Source: Sepioteuthis lessoniana (taxonomy: Eukaryota; Mollusca; Cephalopoda; Myopsida; Loliginidae). From it: 64,000 bases of DNA. A model generated the notes under the pieces. It made no database searches. It was not told the DNA's origin and was given only the letters and a program-made list of their open reading frames with translations. Positions 33,700 through 44,149 of the stretch are shown here, in pieces. The stretch lies in NCBI GenBank assembly GCA_963585895.1, contig OY757913.1, positions 99,907,638 to 99,971,637 of the forward strand. The letters run 5' to 3'. A program made the position numbers and the translations under genes. Numbering within the stretch: the first letter of the stretch is position 1; every line of letters starts with the position of its first letter.

Positions 33700-35300
33700 T
33701 GGAGAGAGGGAGAGAAAAGAAATGAGGGGATAGAAGTGACAATTCTAAAAGCAAAAGGGAAATTCAGTTTAGTTTGATTTCAACGAATTATTTTCTGCTT
33801 CTTTCAAATTTCAGGAATCGCCGTCAATTAATTAAAAATAAGGTAAAATAATTTTCAGAACAGGGAGAAACTTTGAACTTCTTTTGGTGAGGAATATAGA
33901 AACAACAAACAGGAGAGGTGATGGGTCCTGACAACTGGTAAATTGTAAACAAAAAGAAAAAAAAATTAAAATGATGACACGTTTTTTTTTCTCTTTCTTT
34001 CTCCAAGAGTCGTTGCCTAATTAATTGTCCTTAGATTCAGTTTTTCCCCCTCACCTCTTCGGTTTTTATTTATCTTAAAATAATCTTCCAAATTTAATGA
34101 TGGGGGTTGTCCCGGTTCAGTCTAAAAATCCTTGCCCTTTCTCCTTGTTCGATTCTAATTATTATCCAAAAGGACTACTTAGGTGACCAGATATCTATTT
34201 TTTTTTTTTTTTTTAATTTAAAAAATTCAGGTGCTATCTTCTTTCTTTACTGACAGCAATAAAAAGAAAGAAGAGTCGACGACGACATTGACAGCAGCGG
34301 CGACAATAATAACTGAGTCGCCGAACCGCGCCATGTTTTCTTCCGCCTCCGCTTCTTGACGACGAACCGCCACTTCGTCTCCAGTTTTCCCTTCTTCACT
34401 TGAGAGAATTCAAAAATAATAAATGGTTTTATATTCAGTAGAGATTGTTTATCCACAAGGGATTCTATAATTGTCCGTGCAGGTTTGTTCCTTTTAGCAA
34501 TAATAAGATGACTGTTTCGGTCTGTCACGATTGTTGTAAACAGCAGCCGTTCGAGTTTTTTTAGCTTTGTTTTGGCCAGCTTAAAAAAAAAAAAATCTCG
34601 CAGATTTTTTTTTTTTTTTTAAACCACGTATTTTAAATTAATATCTAACCTTTCTTTTTCCTATCGTTGTCATCAGAAATATATAACATGGCCGGAATTA
34701 AATTTTCTAGGTTAGATTATCAATTATTGTCTTAGTTTTTTGTTTTTTTTTTCCTCTTGATTTTTAAGGACGTAATCAAGAGAAGCCCCGCTTATTGTTG
34801 CTGACTAGTGCAGATATAGCAGCGGTAGGAAGAACTAAAATAGTGCTACTATTTTTTTTTCTTTTTAACTATAAACATATCAGTGCATTTTAAACGGGTG
34901 GACGGACGAACAATAAATAAAAGAAAATTTGGAGTAAAATTTTAGAGTAGAAGAAGCAAATTCAATGGGTCGGGCAATAAATTCCTGACAGAAGAGAGAA
35001 ATCCATCCCGGCCAGCAGCGTAATAGTAACATCTGTTGTTAGTTGTGATAAGGTCTTCGTTTTTTTTTTCCTTTTCGTCGTCGTTTACAAAGAGAGAAGG
35101 AGTAGGAAGAGGAATAAGAAAACAGAAAGGGAGGCTGATGATGCTCATGATAGAGAAAACAGAGTATAGACCGAGGAGGGAATTGGAAGAAAAGGATAAT
35201 CGGAGGGAGAGAGAGAGAAAGAGACAGGGGAGGGGGAATTATGTGTGCGAGTGAGAATCAGTTGTGGGTGGAAATGATGTTTTAAGGAAGAAGTTGAAAG
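33700..35300. promoter_or_regulatory. CpG-containing unique region, possible promoter/5' UTR
   Basis: Unlike the surrounding DNA this stretch carries many CpG dinucleotides, for example GACGACGACATTGACAGC and GAGTCGCCGAACCGCGCCATG at 34277-34333, and purine-rich GAGA blocks at 35090-35230. No transposon was recognised. On the minus strand a short frame starts AACATGGCGCGG (ATG near 34331) and encodes about 35 residues rich in Val, Ala, Ser and Phe. Together with the donor at 33686 this is compatible with the 5' end of a minus-strand gene, but a plus-strand gene cannot be excluded. Confidence 0.35.
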
Positions 35301-36822
35301 AAACTAAAAAAAGAAAAAAAAAAATGATGAAGGCAAACAATAATAGAAATAAAAATATTTATGTATTAAAATTAAGGCTTTTTTTAAGAAAAAAAAAAAA
35401 TTACGATACTGGAGTTAAAAAATAAATAAAAAAACTTTGGAAAGCCATGACACAAAATTCCACGAAAAACAGTTTAGTTAGGATTTCGGTAGATTCCCTC
35501 TTATCCCAAACAGACATCTTCAACTTAATCAAAAGTTGAACCGTCTAACAGGCAAAAAAATAAATATAATGGGAAATATCGTTTGTTACAGAGTTAAATG
35601 GTAATTAAGAACCATATGTTGGATTCTAAAAACTGTATAATCCAAGAATTTAAACCCCTTTCTCCGGAATCTCTAGAAGATGATTCTTTTATAAGAGTTA
35701 TGGCCCCTACTGCAAAGATAATTCAATAAAGTTTGTCTTACCGGCATTAGGCTTACTATGTTATTAAAGACGGAGGTTTCCTCTTATTTTTAAATTTAAA
35801 TTCTTTCGATCAAAATGATTCTTTCAAAGCCAATAACATTTGTTTACATGCATTTTCTTATAAAAATCAGTTTTAAAGTTTTAGTTTACAAACGTAAAAT
35901 TTTTTGAAGTAGAATCTTCCGATCACCAAATCGTCACGGCAAAGATACGCCCGAGTCTAGACAGAAATAAGTAACAGTCAAAATCTACAAGATAAGAACA
36001 GTCTCAATATTAACAATAAATATACGGTAACTGACAGAAAAATTTTCGATCCTCTTTGGGATACATATCTGAAAGACATATGACGAATATGAAAACTTCG
36101 TCACTACCCTCATGGAAGCAGCAGCAGAGTGCATACCAACCAAACCGAGAGCCAAATGTAGTTCCATAGGAGTCACTAGTAGTTTTGGAAAAAAACCCAA
36201 AACAAACAAGGATCCTTACTTAGAATCACAAAATTTGCCAACGCGCAGAAACTTGGGAAAACCCAAAAAGAACTAACCAATTCAAACCAAAAAAGAGCAA
36301 TACATTCTTTATCAAAAGCGACAAAATTAGAAATTCAGTAGAAGAAACAAGCACGAATTGCGTGGAAGACAGTAAATCAAGTCAACAGAAGGAAGAACAC
36401 ATCGAGCTGCCCGCTAAGAAGAAAGACTTCGACAGTGGAAATATTATTTTAAGAATCTGGTTGGAAGTACTTCTGAAATCACTGACAAGTCCATCCAACA
36501 AATCATTAATGGCCAATTAAACGTCAAACTGGCAGAGTTTACGAACTTAACGCAGAATTGGAAACAAAAAAACAAAACAAATAAACCGAAAAGCTGTAAG
36601 GCTTGAGGAAATACATCTTGATGTTTGGAAGACAAGTAAATTTGACGACGTACTTCTGACTATGCATCGCAGTCTATAACCAAAGCAATAGAGAAATGGA
36701 CGAAAGGCTGCATCCTTCCTTCCTTTCTCCCAAGAAAAGCGACCTCGGAACCATAAAGAACTACTGAGGCTTAACTAACTATTATAGCAACTAAAGTTTA
36801 TAATGCCCTACTTCTTAATCGT

Positions 36823-37620
36823 TTAGCGAGGAAGAGTGTTACGTTAGTTCCTCGCTATATTGTGGGAAATAAAGAGAACGAAGATGCCGTAAGGTTTTCA
36901 AGAAGGTTTAATGGTAACCAGAATAAAGGGTACGTTTACGCTGCAAGTCTCGTAGGAAGGAAGGAAGGAAGGAAGGAAAGAAATAGTTATTGAGTTGAGA
37001 AAGAATTATAGCTGCTAAATGCCAGAGCGGAATGTGCGTCGATGCTGTCAAGGCAATGCTGAATGTCTGAGCGGAATATGCGTCGCCATAGACATAGCAA
37101 AATTCGTGTTTGCTGGTTAAGGACAGGAATGATATAGTCACCCATAAATGTGTGGTCCTGCTTGTTGTAGGAGAGAGCATGAAAGTCTCCAGAAAAGGTT
37201 GCCCAGGAATGAGGTAGCTGGATGTCAGAGTGAAATTTGCGCTTCGCTGTAGCCATAGCAAAAGTAAGAGGCGACATAAAGGTGTTCCTGTAAGTGGCGG
37301 ATTACATGCATCTAATTTATGTTCAACTGGGAACCCTTGGTCTAAGAGGGTAGATTCAAAAGGTTCATAAATTAGACAGCTTTCCTCATGGTGTTGTGAT
37401 TCTGCTGCTATGAAGGGAGTGGACAGAAAGTACGTCCGTCCTGCTCGAAAGGTTCCGAGGAGGAGAGGTAGTTTGGCGGGCTTTCACCATTTCTATGTTG
37501 TCCGGGAAAATGGTCCGGGCTGAATAGGATAAGTCATCCTCATAGGGTGAAAATATGCGACGACTATAACGGCCCAATTAATTTACGCGCCAAACAAAAA
37601 TACGAAGTTCTTTCAGCTAC
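36823..37620. mobile_element. 798-base insertion in the LINE with 6-base target duplication
   Basis: The LINE reading LLLNR stops at 36822 and resumes with IRLEN at 37627. AATCGT is present on both sides (36817-36822 and 37621-37626). The insert is of higher GC, has a GGAA run near 36955-36977 and begins with a perfect hairpin, AGCGAGGAA/TTCCTCGCT (36825-36857). No TG...CA ends, terminal inverted repeats or poly-A tail are obvious. The two minus-strand frames inside (36908-37277, 37386-37577) match nothing I recognise. Confidence 0.7.
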
Positions 37621-38760
37621 AATCGTATTCGACTGGAAAACGAGAAAATTCATAGGAAAAAAAAAAATCAGAACGGCTTTTGAAGGAGGAATCGCTGCTC
37701 AACCTCAGATTGTCGAATCATCAAAAGAATACGACCAAAGAATCTCGGGGAAGCACTACTATTCGCAGATTTCTCTAAAGGATTCGATTCTATTCACACA
37801 CACACACACACACAAAAAAAGATGGAGTAAATACTACTTGCAAATCGTCTCCCCAAAGAAACTGTTACAGCCATAATTATGCTTTACAAAAAACACGATA
37901 GCAATGGTTCGACCATCTGATAGAGACGCTGACTTCTTCGACATCACTCGCTGGAAATACACTAGCACCATATTTGTGTATATTCTGCCTAGACTAGGTA
38001 CCCCAAAAGTCAATAGATCGAAGAAAAAGTGGTTTCACATTTTAAAAAGGTCAGAAGCAAATAATATCACGCAAAATCTATTACAGATACAGAAAACGCT
38101 GAAGACCTAGCGTTTTCGTTAAATAAACTCAAGCAGAATTCTTACTGAATAGCCAAGAGCAAGTAGCGAAGTGGCATTGGTCTCTACGATAATGCAAATA
38201 AAGCAGAATACATATGTTTAAAAAAAAAAGAAAGATAAAAGCAGCCACCTCTACTTTAAGTGGCAAGCCGCTAAAATTAGCGGAACAGTTCACATATCTC
38301 AGCAGTGACAACTCATCTACCGAAAGGGATGTTCACATAGGCTTAGTGAAGGTGCAGAATGCTATTGACTGGTTATCGATAATATGCAAGTCTGGTCTAT
38401 CCGATAAGATAAAGACTGAATTTCTTTCACATTGTTGCTTTATCCATACAACTACATGGATGCACTATATGGACGCTAACAAAGCGCAGAGCGAAAAAAC
38501 CTGAAGGAAACTCTCTTAAACAAACCTAGGAAGTAACATCCCACAAAGCAGCAGCTATACAGCCACTTACCTCTCATCTCACAAACTATTCGAGTAACAC
38601 GAACAAGACATCCAAGGCACTGCTGGAGAAGCAAGGACGAACTCATTAGTGATGTTTTCCTGCGTATGGACATGGCAGAGTTGGGCGATCAACAAAGATA
38701 GACTTACATCAGCTCTGAGCGGACACAGGATGCAGCCTAGATAACCTGCCAGGAGCGACG

Positions 38761-38784
38761 AGAGAGAGAGAGAGAGAGAGAGAG
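38761..38784 (+). repeat. (GA)n tract within LINE coding region
   Basis: The tract replaces the codons of the conserved WRERVRE segment near the LINE C-terminus; the frame resumes after it and reaches the normal stop. Confidence 0.8.
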
Positions 38785-38864
38785 CTCCGCACTGCCAGCG
38801 CGACTTGATAAGTTTGTTTTAGTCTGTGACTTTCCAAGGAGTTTCATACATTAATTCACCCAAC

Positions 38865-38935
38865 TCCTCCACCACGAACAGAATATGACACAAGAACATT
38901 TTTTTAGAGTACTGTTTTAAATTCAGATGGTTTTG
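38865..38935 (-). mobile_element. Family C SINE 3' end fragment
   Basis: Plus strand: TTCACCCAACTCCTCCACCA, GAATATGACACAAGAACATT and GTTTTAAATTCAG. Confidence 0.55.
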
Positions 38936-38946
38936 TTTTGTTTTAT

Positions 38947-38995
38947 GGCATTAAATAACCTACAATATTTGATACATTGTAGGTTATTTAATGCC
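38947..38995. repeat. Perfect palindrome made of two family A/L tails
   Basis: Twenty-base arms (38947-38966 and 38976-38995, GGCATTAAATAACCTACAAT and its exact complement) surround a nine-base loop. Two shared tails meet head to head. Confidence 0.9.
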
Positions 38996-39645
38996 AAATC
39001 CTCTTTATACATATATTAAATATATTATTTGGTTTGGTTGGGTTTTATGGCATATCAACCATTGTGGGTTTTTTAAAGCCAAGTCTTTTTACATATCTAT
39101 TAAATATATAGGATTTGGTTTGGTTGGTTTTATAGCTTAACCATTGTAGGTCATTTAATGCCTTATCCTCTTTATACATATGTATTTAATATTTATGCTT
39201 CGTAAATATTTTGTGTGTAACATTTTTAAACGAGTCTATGCTCATTTTTTTCCACACAGTTAAATGTTCTTGAGTATTGCTATGAATCAATAACAATTCA
39301 ATTAAACATTTACTAACACTCGGTTAAATGACTAAACAGTTCTATTTCTAACAATTCAATTTAGTATAAGTCATGTTTACACTCAGTTTATATGTCAAAT
39401 AGTTCTATTTAACCCATAAACAGGACCCTATCAGGTGCTACCACTCCGGCCTGAGTGGACGTGGGAGTGATTACAATGAAGGGGTACTCTGCATTCCCCA
39501 ATGCTCCAGTATTACTGGAACCTCACCATCAGATTGTTTAGTGTTATATCCAGGACACTCGTTGGTGCGGTGGGGGGGGGGGATCTTACCTGTCTCCAGA
39601 GATGCAGTCGGTGTATTCTACAGCCCCAGCTGATTGGGTCTATTT
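38974..39645 (-). repeat. L repeat with tandem copies of its tail
   Basis: The tail block occurs three times in a row (about 38974, 39031 and 39115), each with a variant of TTATGGCATATCAACCATTG and GGTTATTTAATGCC. Subrepeats and the conserved 5' block (39408-39645: GACCCTATCAGGTGCTACCA, CACCATCAGATTGTTTAG, GATGCAGTCGGTGTATTCTA) follow. Confidence 0.8.
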
Positions 39646-39697
39646 TGTGCTTGAATTAAATAAAATAAATTGTTACTGTTATGCAATTATAACTTCG

Positions 39698-39880
39698 AAC
39701 AGTGATACCCAACCTGTGGCCCTACTCCCAACCTTCAAAATATTCTTTGTTTTATATGTTGTCTCTGAAGAAGTGCCATTATAACTGCAGATGGAACTTA
39801 TTAATCTTCAGTGTTCAGAAAATTTGAAGTTCAAACAGCTTGCTTGCCACATCCTTGATTTCTTTAAGAACCACGTGTTT
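39698..39880. mobile_element. Possible hAT-like non-autonomous element
   Basis: CAGTGATACCCAACCTGTGG at 39702 resembles hAT termini. AAGAACCACGTG near 39868 could be the opposing end in complement. No 8-base duplication was verified. Confidence 0.3.
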
Positions 39881-39917
39881 TCATTAGGATGATTCCCAAA
39901 TCTTATCCACATTCAAG

Positions 39918-40530
39918 TTGTGAACATATTATTACCGTGTAACACTATGTAGGTGGTCCGCCAAGCAGACGATTCCTTTGTTTGTTTTGGCGCGAAACCA
40001 GACAAAGGATTTGGACCCGAGATCTCGAGGTGACCGGAAGTAGGAAGGGAACACCAGTTAGAGAGTTGGACAAAGGAACTCGGAGAAGGCAGTTGGCGAA
40101 GGATGACGCGAGTGGCCAGTCGACACCGGACAGCAGAGAGACCAGTCGGCATGAGAGAGTGTCCAGACCAGTGAGTGAAGACCCGTCAAGATAGGTTGGC
40201 ATTCCTAGTAGCTTTGTAGAAATTTCGCTAGAAATCCACACTAGCGTTAGTCTACATAGGCACAAGGGAATGCAGTGTTACATAACTCCTCTCTTGCACC
40301 TTGAGTTTACCCAAGTATTTTGTTCGTTTGTTCTCTTTCCTCCCACTCCCTTGATTGTATTTCTTGTAGCTATGAAGAAATGTGCGATACCCCTATCGGA
40401 ACCACTAGTTTATCATTGGCCGTAAAGAGAAATGGTTTCGAAGAAGTTGATGTATCGGGGGGGGGTATCGTCACAACCGTAGTGAATTGTTGTTCTCCAA
40501 AATGAAGCATGCTGACAGTCCATTGCATTC
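39918..40530. other. GC-richer segment, unassigned
   Basis: Clearly richer in G, C and CpG than its neighbours. TTTTGGCGCGAAACCAGAC at 39986-40004 is reminiscent of an LTR-element primer-binding site (it starts TGG), but no LTR pair was found. The open frames here (39982-40194 plus, 39913-40265 minus) are charged, repetitive and unrecognised. Confidence 0.3.
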
Positions 40531-41194
40531 GCAACGGGTAAATCCTCACTTATCTGATGTGCCCATTCTATCCACTTCTTTAACTTTGATATTCCATCTT
40601 TTTCGAACTTAAAACATTAAATAATCATTGTTAACGTGTGAATTTAGCAGTTTGTTTTTTTTTGGTCTTTAAGAATTTGGTCCTAGGTTCCCGAGTTTGG
40701 CTTTGTAACCACTGGCTGAAAGGATTGAGGATTCCTACCCAAGAGTATACGGGAAAAATCACTTTTGATAGAGGAATTGATAGAGTGCGGTATTAATTAA
40801 GACTAGCACCAACTTTTTCCTATAATGCATTAGGCTATCAGAATGAAAAACCTAACACAGAATATTTCGGTCAGGAAAAACAAAGTCGATTTAGACTAAA
40901 ATAAGATTTTATATACATCTATTTACACAATTGTAAAGCATGATAAATGTCCCAAATCATAAAAAAAAGTTACTAACACTGCTCCAAAGAACAAGGAGTG
41001 CTGATTAACAGTGGTTGAAAACTGACGGTTTCCTGGTGTAGAGAAAGTTCTTGGAAGATAATCTGCACGTGCTTCTCACAAAGCGGAGTCGAAAGAATAG
41101 GATGTCCTTCTCTGATCGATGTCTATTACTACTACTAGTACTACTACAAAAAAAAAGTGGGTAGACTTCGCTTCTCGAAATATCATATGGCCAA

Positions 41195-41290
41195 AGATCA
41201 TGTGATTGTCGGAAACTCCGCCCATATATACCCCCAAAAGGAGAAAACTTTTGTTCCAACACTAACAAGATAATTAATCTACAATTGGCG
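41195..41290 (-). promoter_or_regulatory. TATA-like promoter candidate
   Basis: The minus strand has GGGGTATATATGGGCGGAG (plus 41215-41233), a good TATA box with flanking GC. It is followed by a frame at 41005-41325 that I do not recognise. TGTTAGTGTTGG lies just upstream, so this could instead be part of an LTR. Confidence 0.25.
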
Positions 41291-41504
41291 CAAGGAATAT
41301 AAAACAGAATGTTTGTATAAAACACTAATCACTTTTCGACTTGAAAAAAAAACGTTGATTTTTTTAAACTTTGATAGTTCTGAAGAACCCATCAATGTAA
41401 AAAAAAAAAAAAAACCCAACAAAAAACAACTTAATTTCAGTAGAAAAATGCTGGATCATTCTAAGAATTCTATGAATTTACAAAACTCTTCCAAAATTGG
41501 GGTT

Positions 41505-41870
41505 ACAACGTCAATTTTTAAGTAGATTACAGCTGGTTTGAATTAAAAATTTTCCTTCTCTTAGACTAGTTGCCTTACCAAAGCTAAATAACTCGGGCTG
41601 CTCTACAATTTAACCATAGCCGGGCGGAGGATAATTGATTTAGTCTCAGTTTCTCTGCTAAATGGCCTATCAACCTTTGTGGGTTATTTAATACCAAACC
41701 CATTCCGGTAGACAGACAGTAGTGGTGCTATTTAACCCATAGCTGGAAGGATAAGGGATTATAGGACAATGCTATCAACAATAAGTGAAACGTAAACAGC
41801 TTTGTCGATGATATGAACTCAGGCCATCGATTCCATTTCCGATTACAATAATGCATTCTAAGTGCTCCTT
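41505..41870 (-). mobile_element. Composite of family C and family A pieces
   Basis: A family C 3' half (41505-41640) is followed by a family A tail and body (41650-41760, ATGGCCTATCAACCTTTGTG). Then comes a family C-like head in reverse (GTGAAACGTAAACAGC, TATGAACTCAGGCC, ATTACAATAATGC). This may be family A inserted into C with later loss, or template switching. Confidence 0.55.
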
Positions 41871-41964
41871 CAAGGAGTTTCAAGTTAGGGGAAAATGTAT
41901 ACAAGATATTACTTCAGTAAATCAAGGCTTAGAATATGCCGATCGCAAAAGGGGTGAGAGTTCT

Positions 41965-42230
41965 TTCTCCAGTTAAAAAGCCATTGTGATTATTCCTAGA
42001 AAACCCAGTGTGCCTTACTATTTAGTCATAGCTTGGGAGAGAACAGATAGATTCATTCCTTTCCCCAGGCACTAGACACAAAGGGAAATGCAAACAGCCT
42101 CCTTTCCAGTTAATAAGAATACACTTCACTGGTTGCCAGGCCTAATGAAAAATTGAGAGAAGACTCTTGAACTATAGAGAGGGTCATCTGCTCGTTTCCT
42201 ACAGCGATAACCAATACATTTAACACAATA
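41965..42230 (-). mobile_element. Family C SINE, interrupted
   Basis: Plus strand has AACCCAGTGTGCCTTACTAT, TTAGTCATAGCTTGGGAGAG and AAATGCAAACAGCCTCC. A short insertion separates these from a head remnant (TACAGCGATAACCAATACA). Confidence 0.55.
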
Positions 42231-42622
42231 AATGAACTGTAAGTTTCACTAATAAACTTCAAGTTTTCCTCTACAAAACTGTTGTGCGAATGATAATATC
42301 TTAAATGTCTTAAAATAAAATATATAAAAAGAAAAATTTTTAAAACTATTTCTTTGGCAGACATCTAATAAAATCTGTACAATTAGATTTTGTGTTAAGT
42401 GATAACAGAATCCAAACCAAGCAAAGAAAAGATATTTCAGTGCTTCTATGAAATAATCCACCTATCTAAAAGGAGTAACCAGTGCATTCCTCAAAGTGGA
42501 GTTTCAATAAAACAGTCTCTTCCGAGAATACTCTTAAGTGTATCAAAATATTGATTTAATTCATGAAACTAAACCTAAAGTGATAAAGATAATTTCTATT
42601 TTGAAATATTGATACAAAGCTT

Positions 42623-42624
<2 letters not shown>

Positions 42625-42677
<53 letters not shown>

Positions 42678-42835
42678 AAACAAAAACAAAAAATAAACTA
42701 AAAACTAAAACAAGAAACAAAAACCAAAAAGAAACAAAAAGAAGCAAAAAACAAAACAAAAAGAATAAAAAAAAACCCAAAACCCCCAAAAAACAAAAAG
42801 AATAAAAGAAACAAAAACAAAGAAACAAACATAAA
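42625..42835. repeat. (AC)n tract and A/C-rich low-complexity DNA
   Basis: A 49-base AC tract is followed by about 160 bases made almost only of A and C with rare G and T (units like AACAAAAAG). The Phe-rich minus-strand frame across it (42556-42876) is an artefact of composition. Confidence 0.9.
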
Positions 42836-42911
42836 AATGGTTTGTATTCATCTCCCAGATAAATATTTTTCCTCATACAAAGCTTTGGTAGAAAGTCATT
42901 TTTTCTGTGTT

Positions 42912-43125
42912 ACCTGTCGGTGAGGGCTTAAAATACGCTGACTGCATCTCCTGCAGAGGGAGGTAAAACTCCCATCCTAACAGAAAAAAAAAGATGTCCT
43001 GGTACTAAACTCAATCTGATGGTCAGGCTCCAGTTCTGCCTAATGTGGAATACCCCTTCATGAACATTATTCCAGGTTCACTGGCCTGGAGTGGTATCTC
43101 TTTTGGGTCTCAGTGCAATAAATCT
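42912..43125 (+). repeat. L repeat fragment
   Basis: Plus-oriented: GACTGCATCTCCTGCAGAGG, CAATCTGATGGTCAGGCTCC, then ATTATTCCAGGTTCACTGG. The 3' part is missing. Confidence 0.65.
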
Positions 43126-43261
43126 TTTCAAAAATTACCCGTATTGAATTAGAATCGGGCAACCCTATAAAAATAAAACAAAGACAAAACACTTTGAAAC
43201 TACACACAAAAATGTAAATAGGAAATACAATGAATGGGATTTCTAATTTCTATGCATAAAA

Positions 43262-44060
43262 TAGCCCTTCACACATTTCTATGATATCAACTATTCCTAT
43301 GTAATATAAGTAATTTGTACAGTGGTATTCTTATTTAACGCGAATAATTATACGGTTTCAAATTATCATTTCTATTTAATAATAGTTTTTTGTTTGCACA
43401 CAGTTATATGGTTTCAAGGAACTAATCATAATCCTTTGTAAAGATTAATTTGATTTGGTTTAGTTTTATGGCATATCAACCTTTGTAGGTTATTTAATGC
43501 CAAATTCATTTTTATACATATGAACAGTTCTATTTCAAACAATTCAGTTTATCATTACAGTCTATTTCTATTTGACCCATTGATAAGACCCTGTCAGGGG
43601 TTATCACTCGGGACCTGGGAGCGATGGCAATGAATGGGTACTCCGCATTCCCAAAAGTTCCAGCATTACTGGAGCCTCACCATCAGATTGTTTAACGGAA
43701 TATCCGGGATACTCGTTGGTGAGGGCGGAGGCTTATCCCTCTGCAGAGATGCAGTCGGTGTATTCTATAGCCAACTGGGCGAACTTTGTAAAGATTTATA
43801 GCTTTTTAATACAAATGATTTATTGTTGTAAGACATGAAGTATTCTCATCAAATATGAATAATCTTTAAACGCATCAATTTGGCCCAATAACGAAACCTT
43901 AATAGGTACTAAAACACTCTTAAGATCTCCAGAACTGGAATCTCGCTATCAGGTGCAATTCAGTACCATACACAAGATACTCCTTTTCGATAGAGAAGGG
44001 TCTGACCTTTCTGTTGGGGATACAGTCAGTGTATTTATTCTAAACCCTGCCAATAGAGTA
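43262..44060 (-). repeat. Cluster of three L copies
   Basis: 43262-43450 holds only subrepeats (TTATATGGTTTCAAG). 43452-43785 is a nearly complete copy with tail (ATGGCATATCAACCTTTGTAG) and 5' block. 43796-44060 is a third, diverged copy lacking the tail. All three point the same way. Confidence 0.7.
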
Positions 44061-44149
44061 GTAGAAATATTTACGTTGACATGTGTACAAGGCATTTTTT
44101 GATTTGGAAAATAAATCCTGTCCTGGTTTGACCGGTCATTTTACGAATC

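Larger units (their letters stand above)
35908..38808 (+). pseudogene. Non-LTR retrotransposon (endonuclease end + reverse transcriptase), degenerate
   Basis: The longest transposon ORF remnant here. It opens with the end of an APE-type endonuclease: the catalytic SDH motif is at 35918-35926 (SSDHQIVTAKIR). Then follow an AAAECIPTK-like segment, a linker (QIINGQL-like) and the RT start (IEKWTKGCILP, near 36690). NYYSN-like, KVYNALLLNR and, after an insertion, NQNGF, LFADFSKGFDSIH and LPKETVTAII follow. The C-terminal tail ends in a frame reading LRTASAT plus stop (38806-38808). The usual YADD block is not recognisable. Many stops and frameshifts, a CA tract at 37795-37813 and a GA tract at 38761-38784 show it is dead. 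Clade not assigned. Confidence 0.85.

Noticed and set aside
36823-37620. Helitron identity for the 798-base insert
   Set aside because: Although one end has a hairpin and CTAA, the 6-base target duplication does not fit Helitron insertion.
42556-42876. Phe-rich minus-strand frame resembling a membrane protein
   Set aside because: It is the complement of an A/C-rich low-complexity tract and a CA microsatellite.
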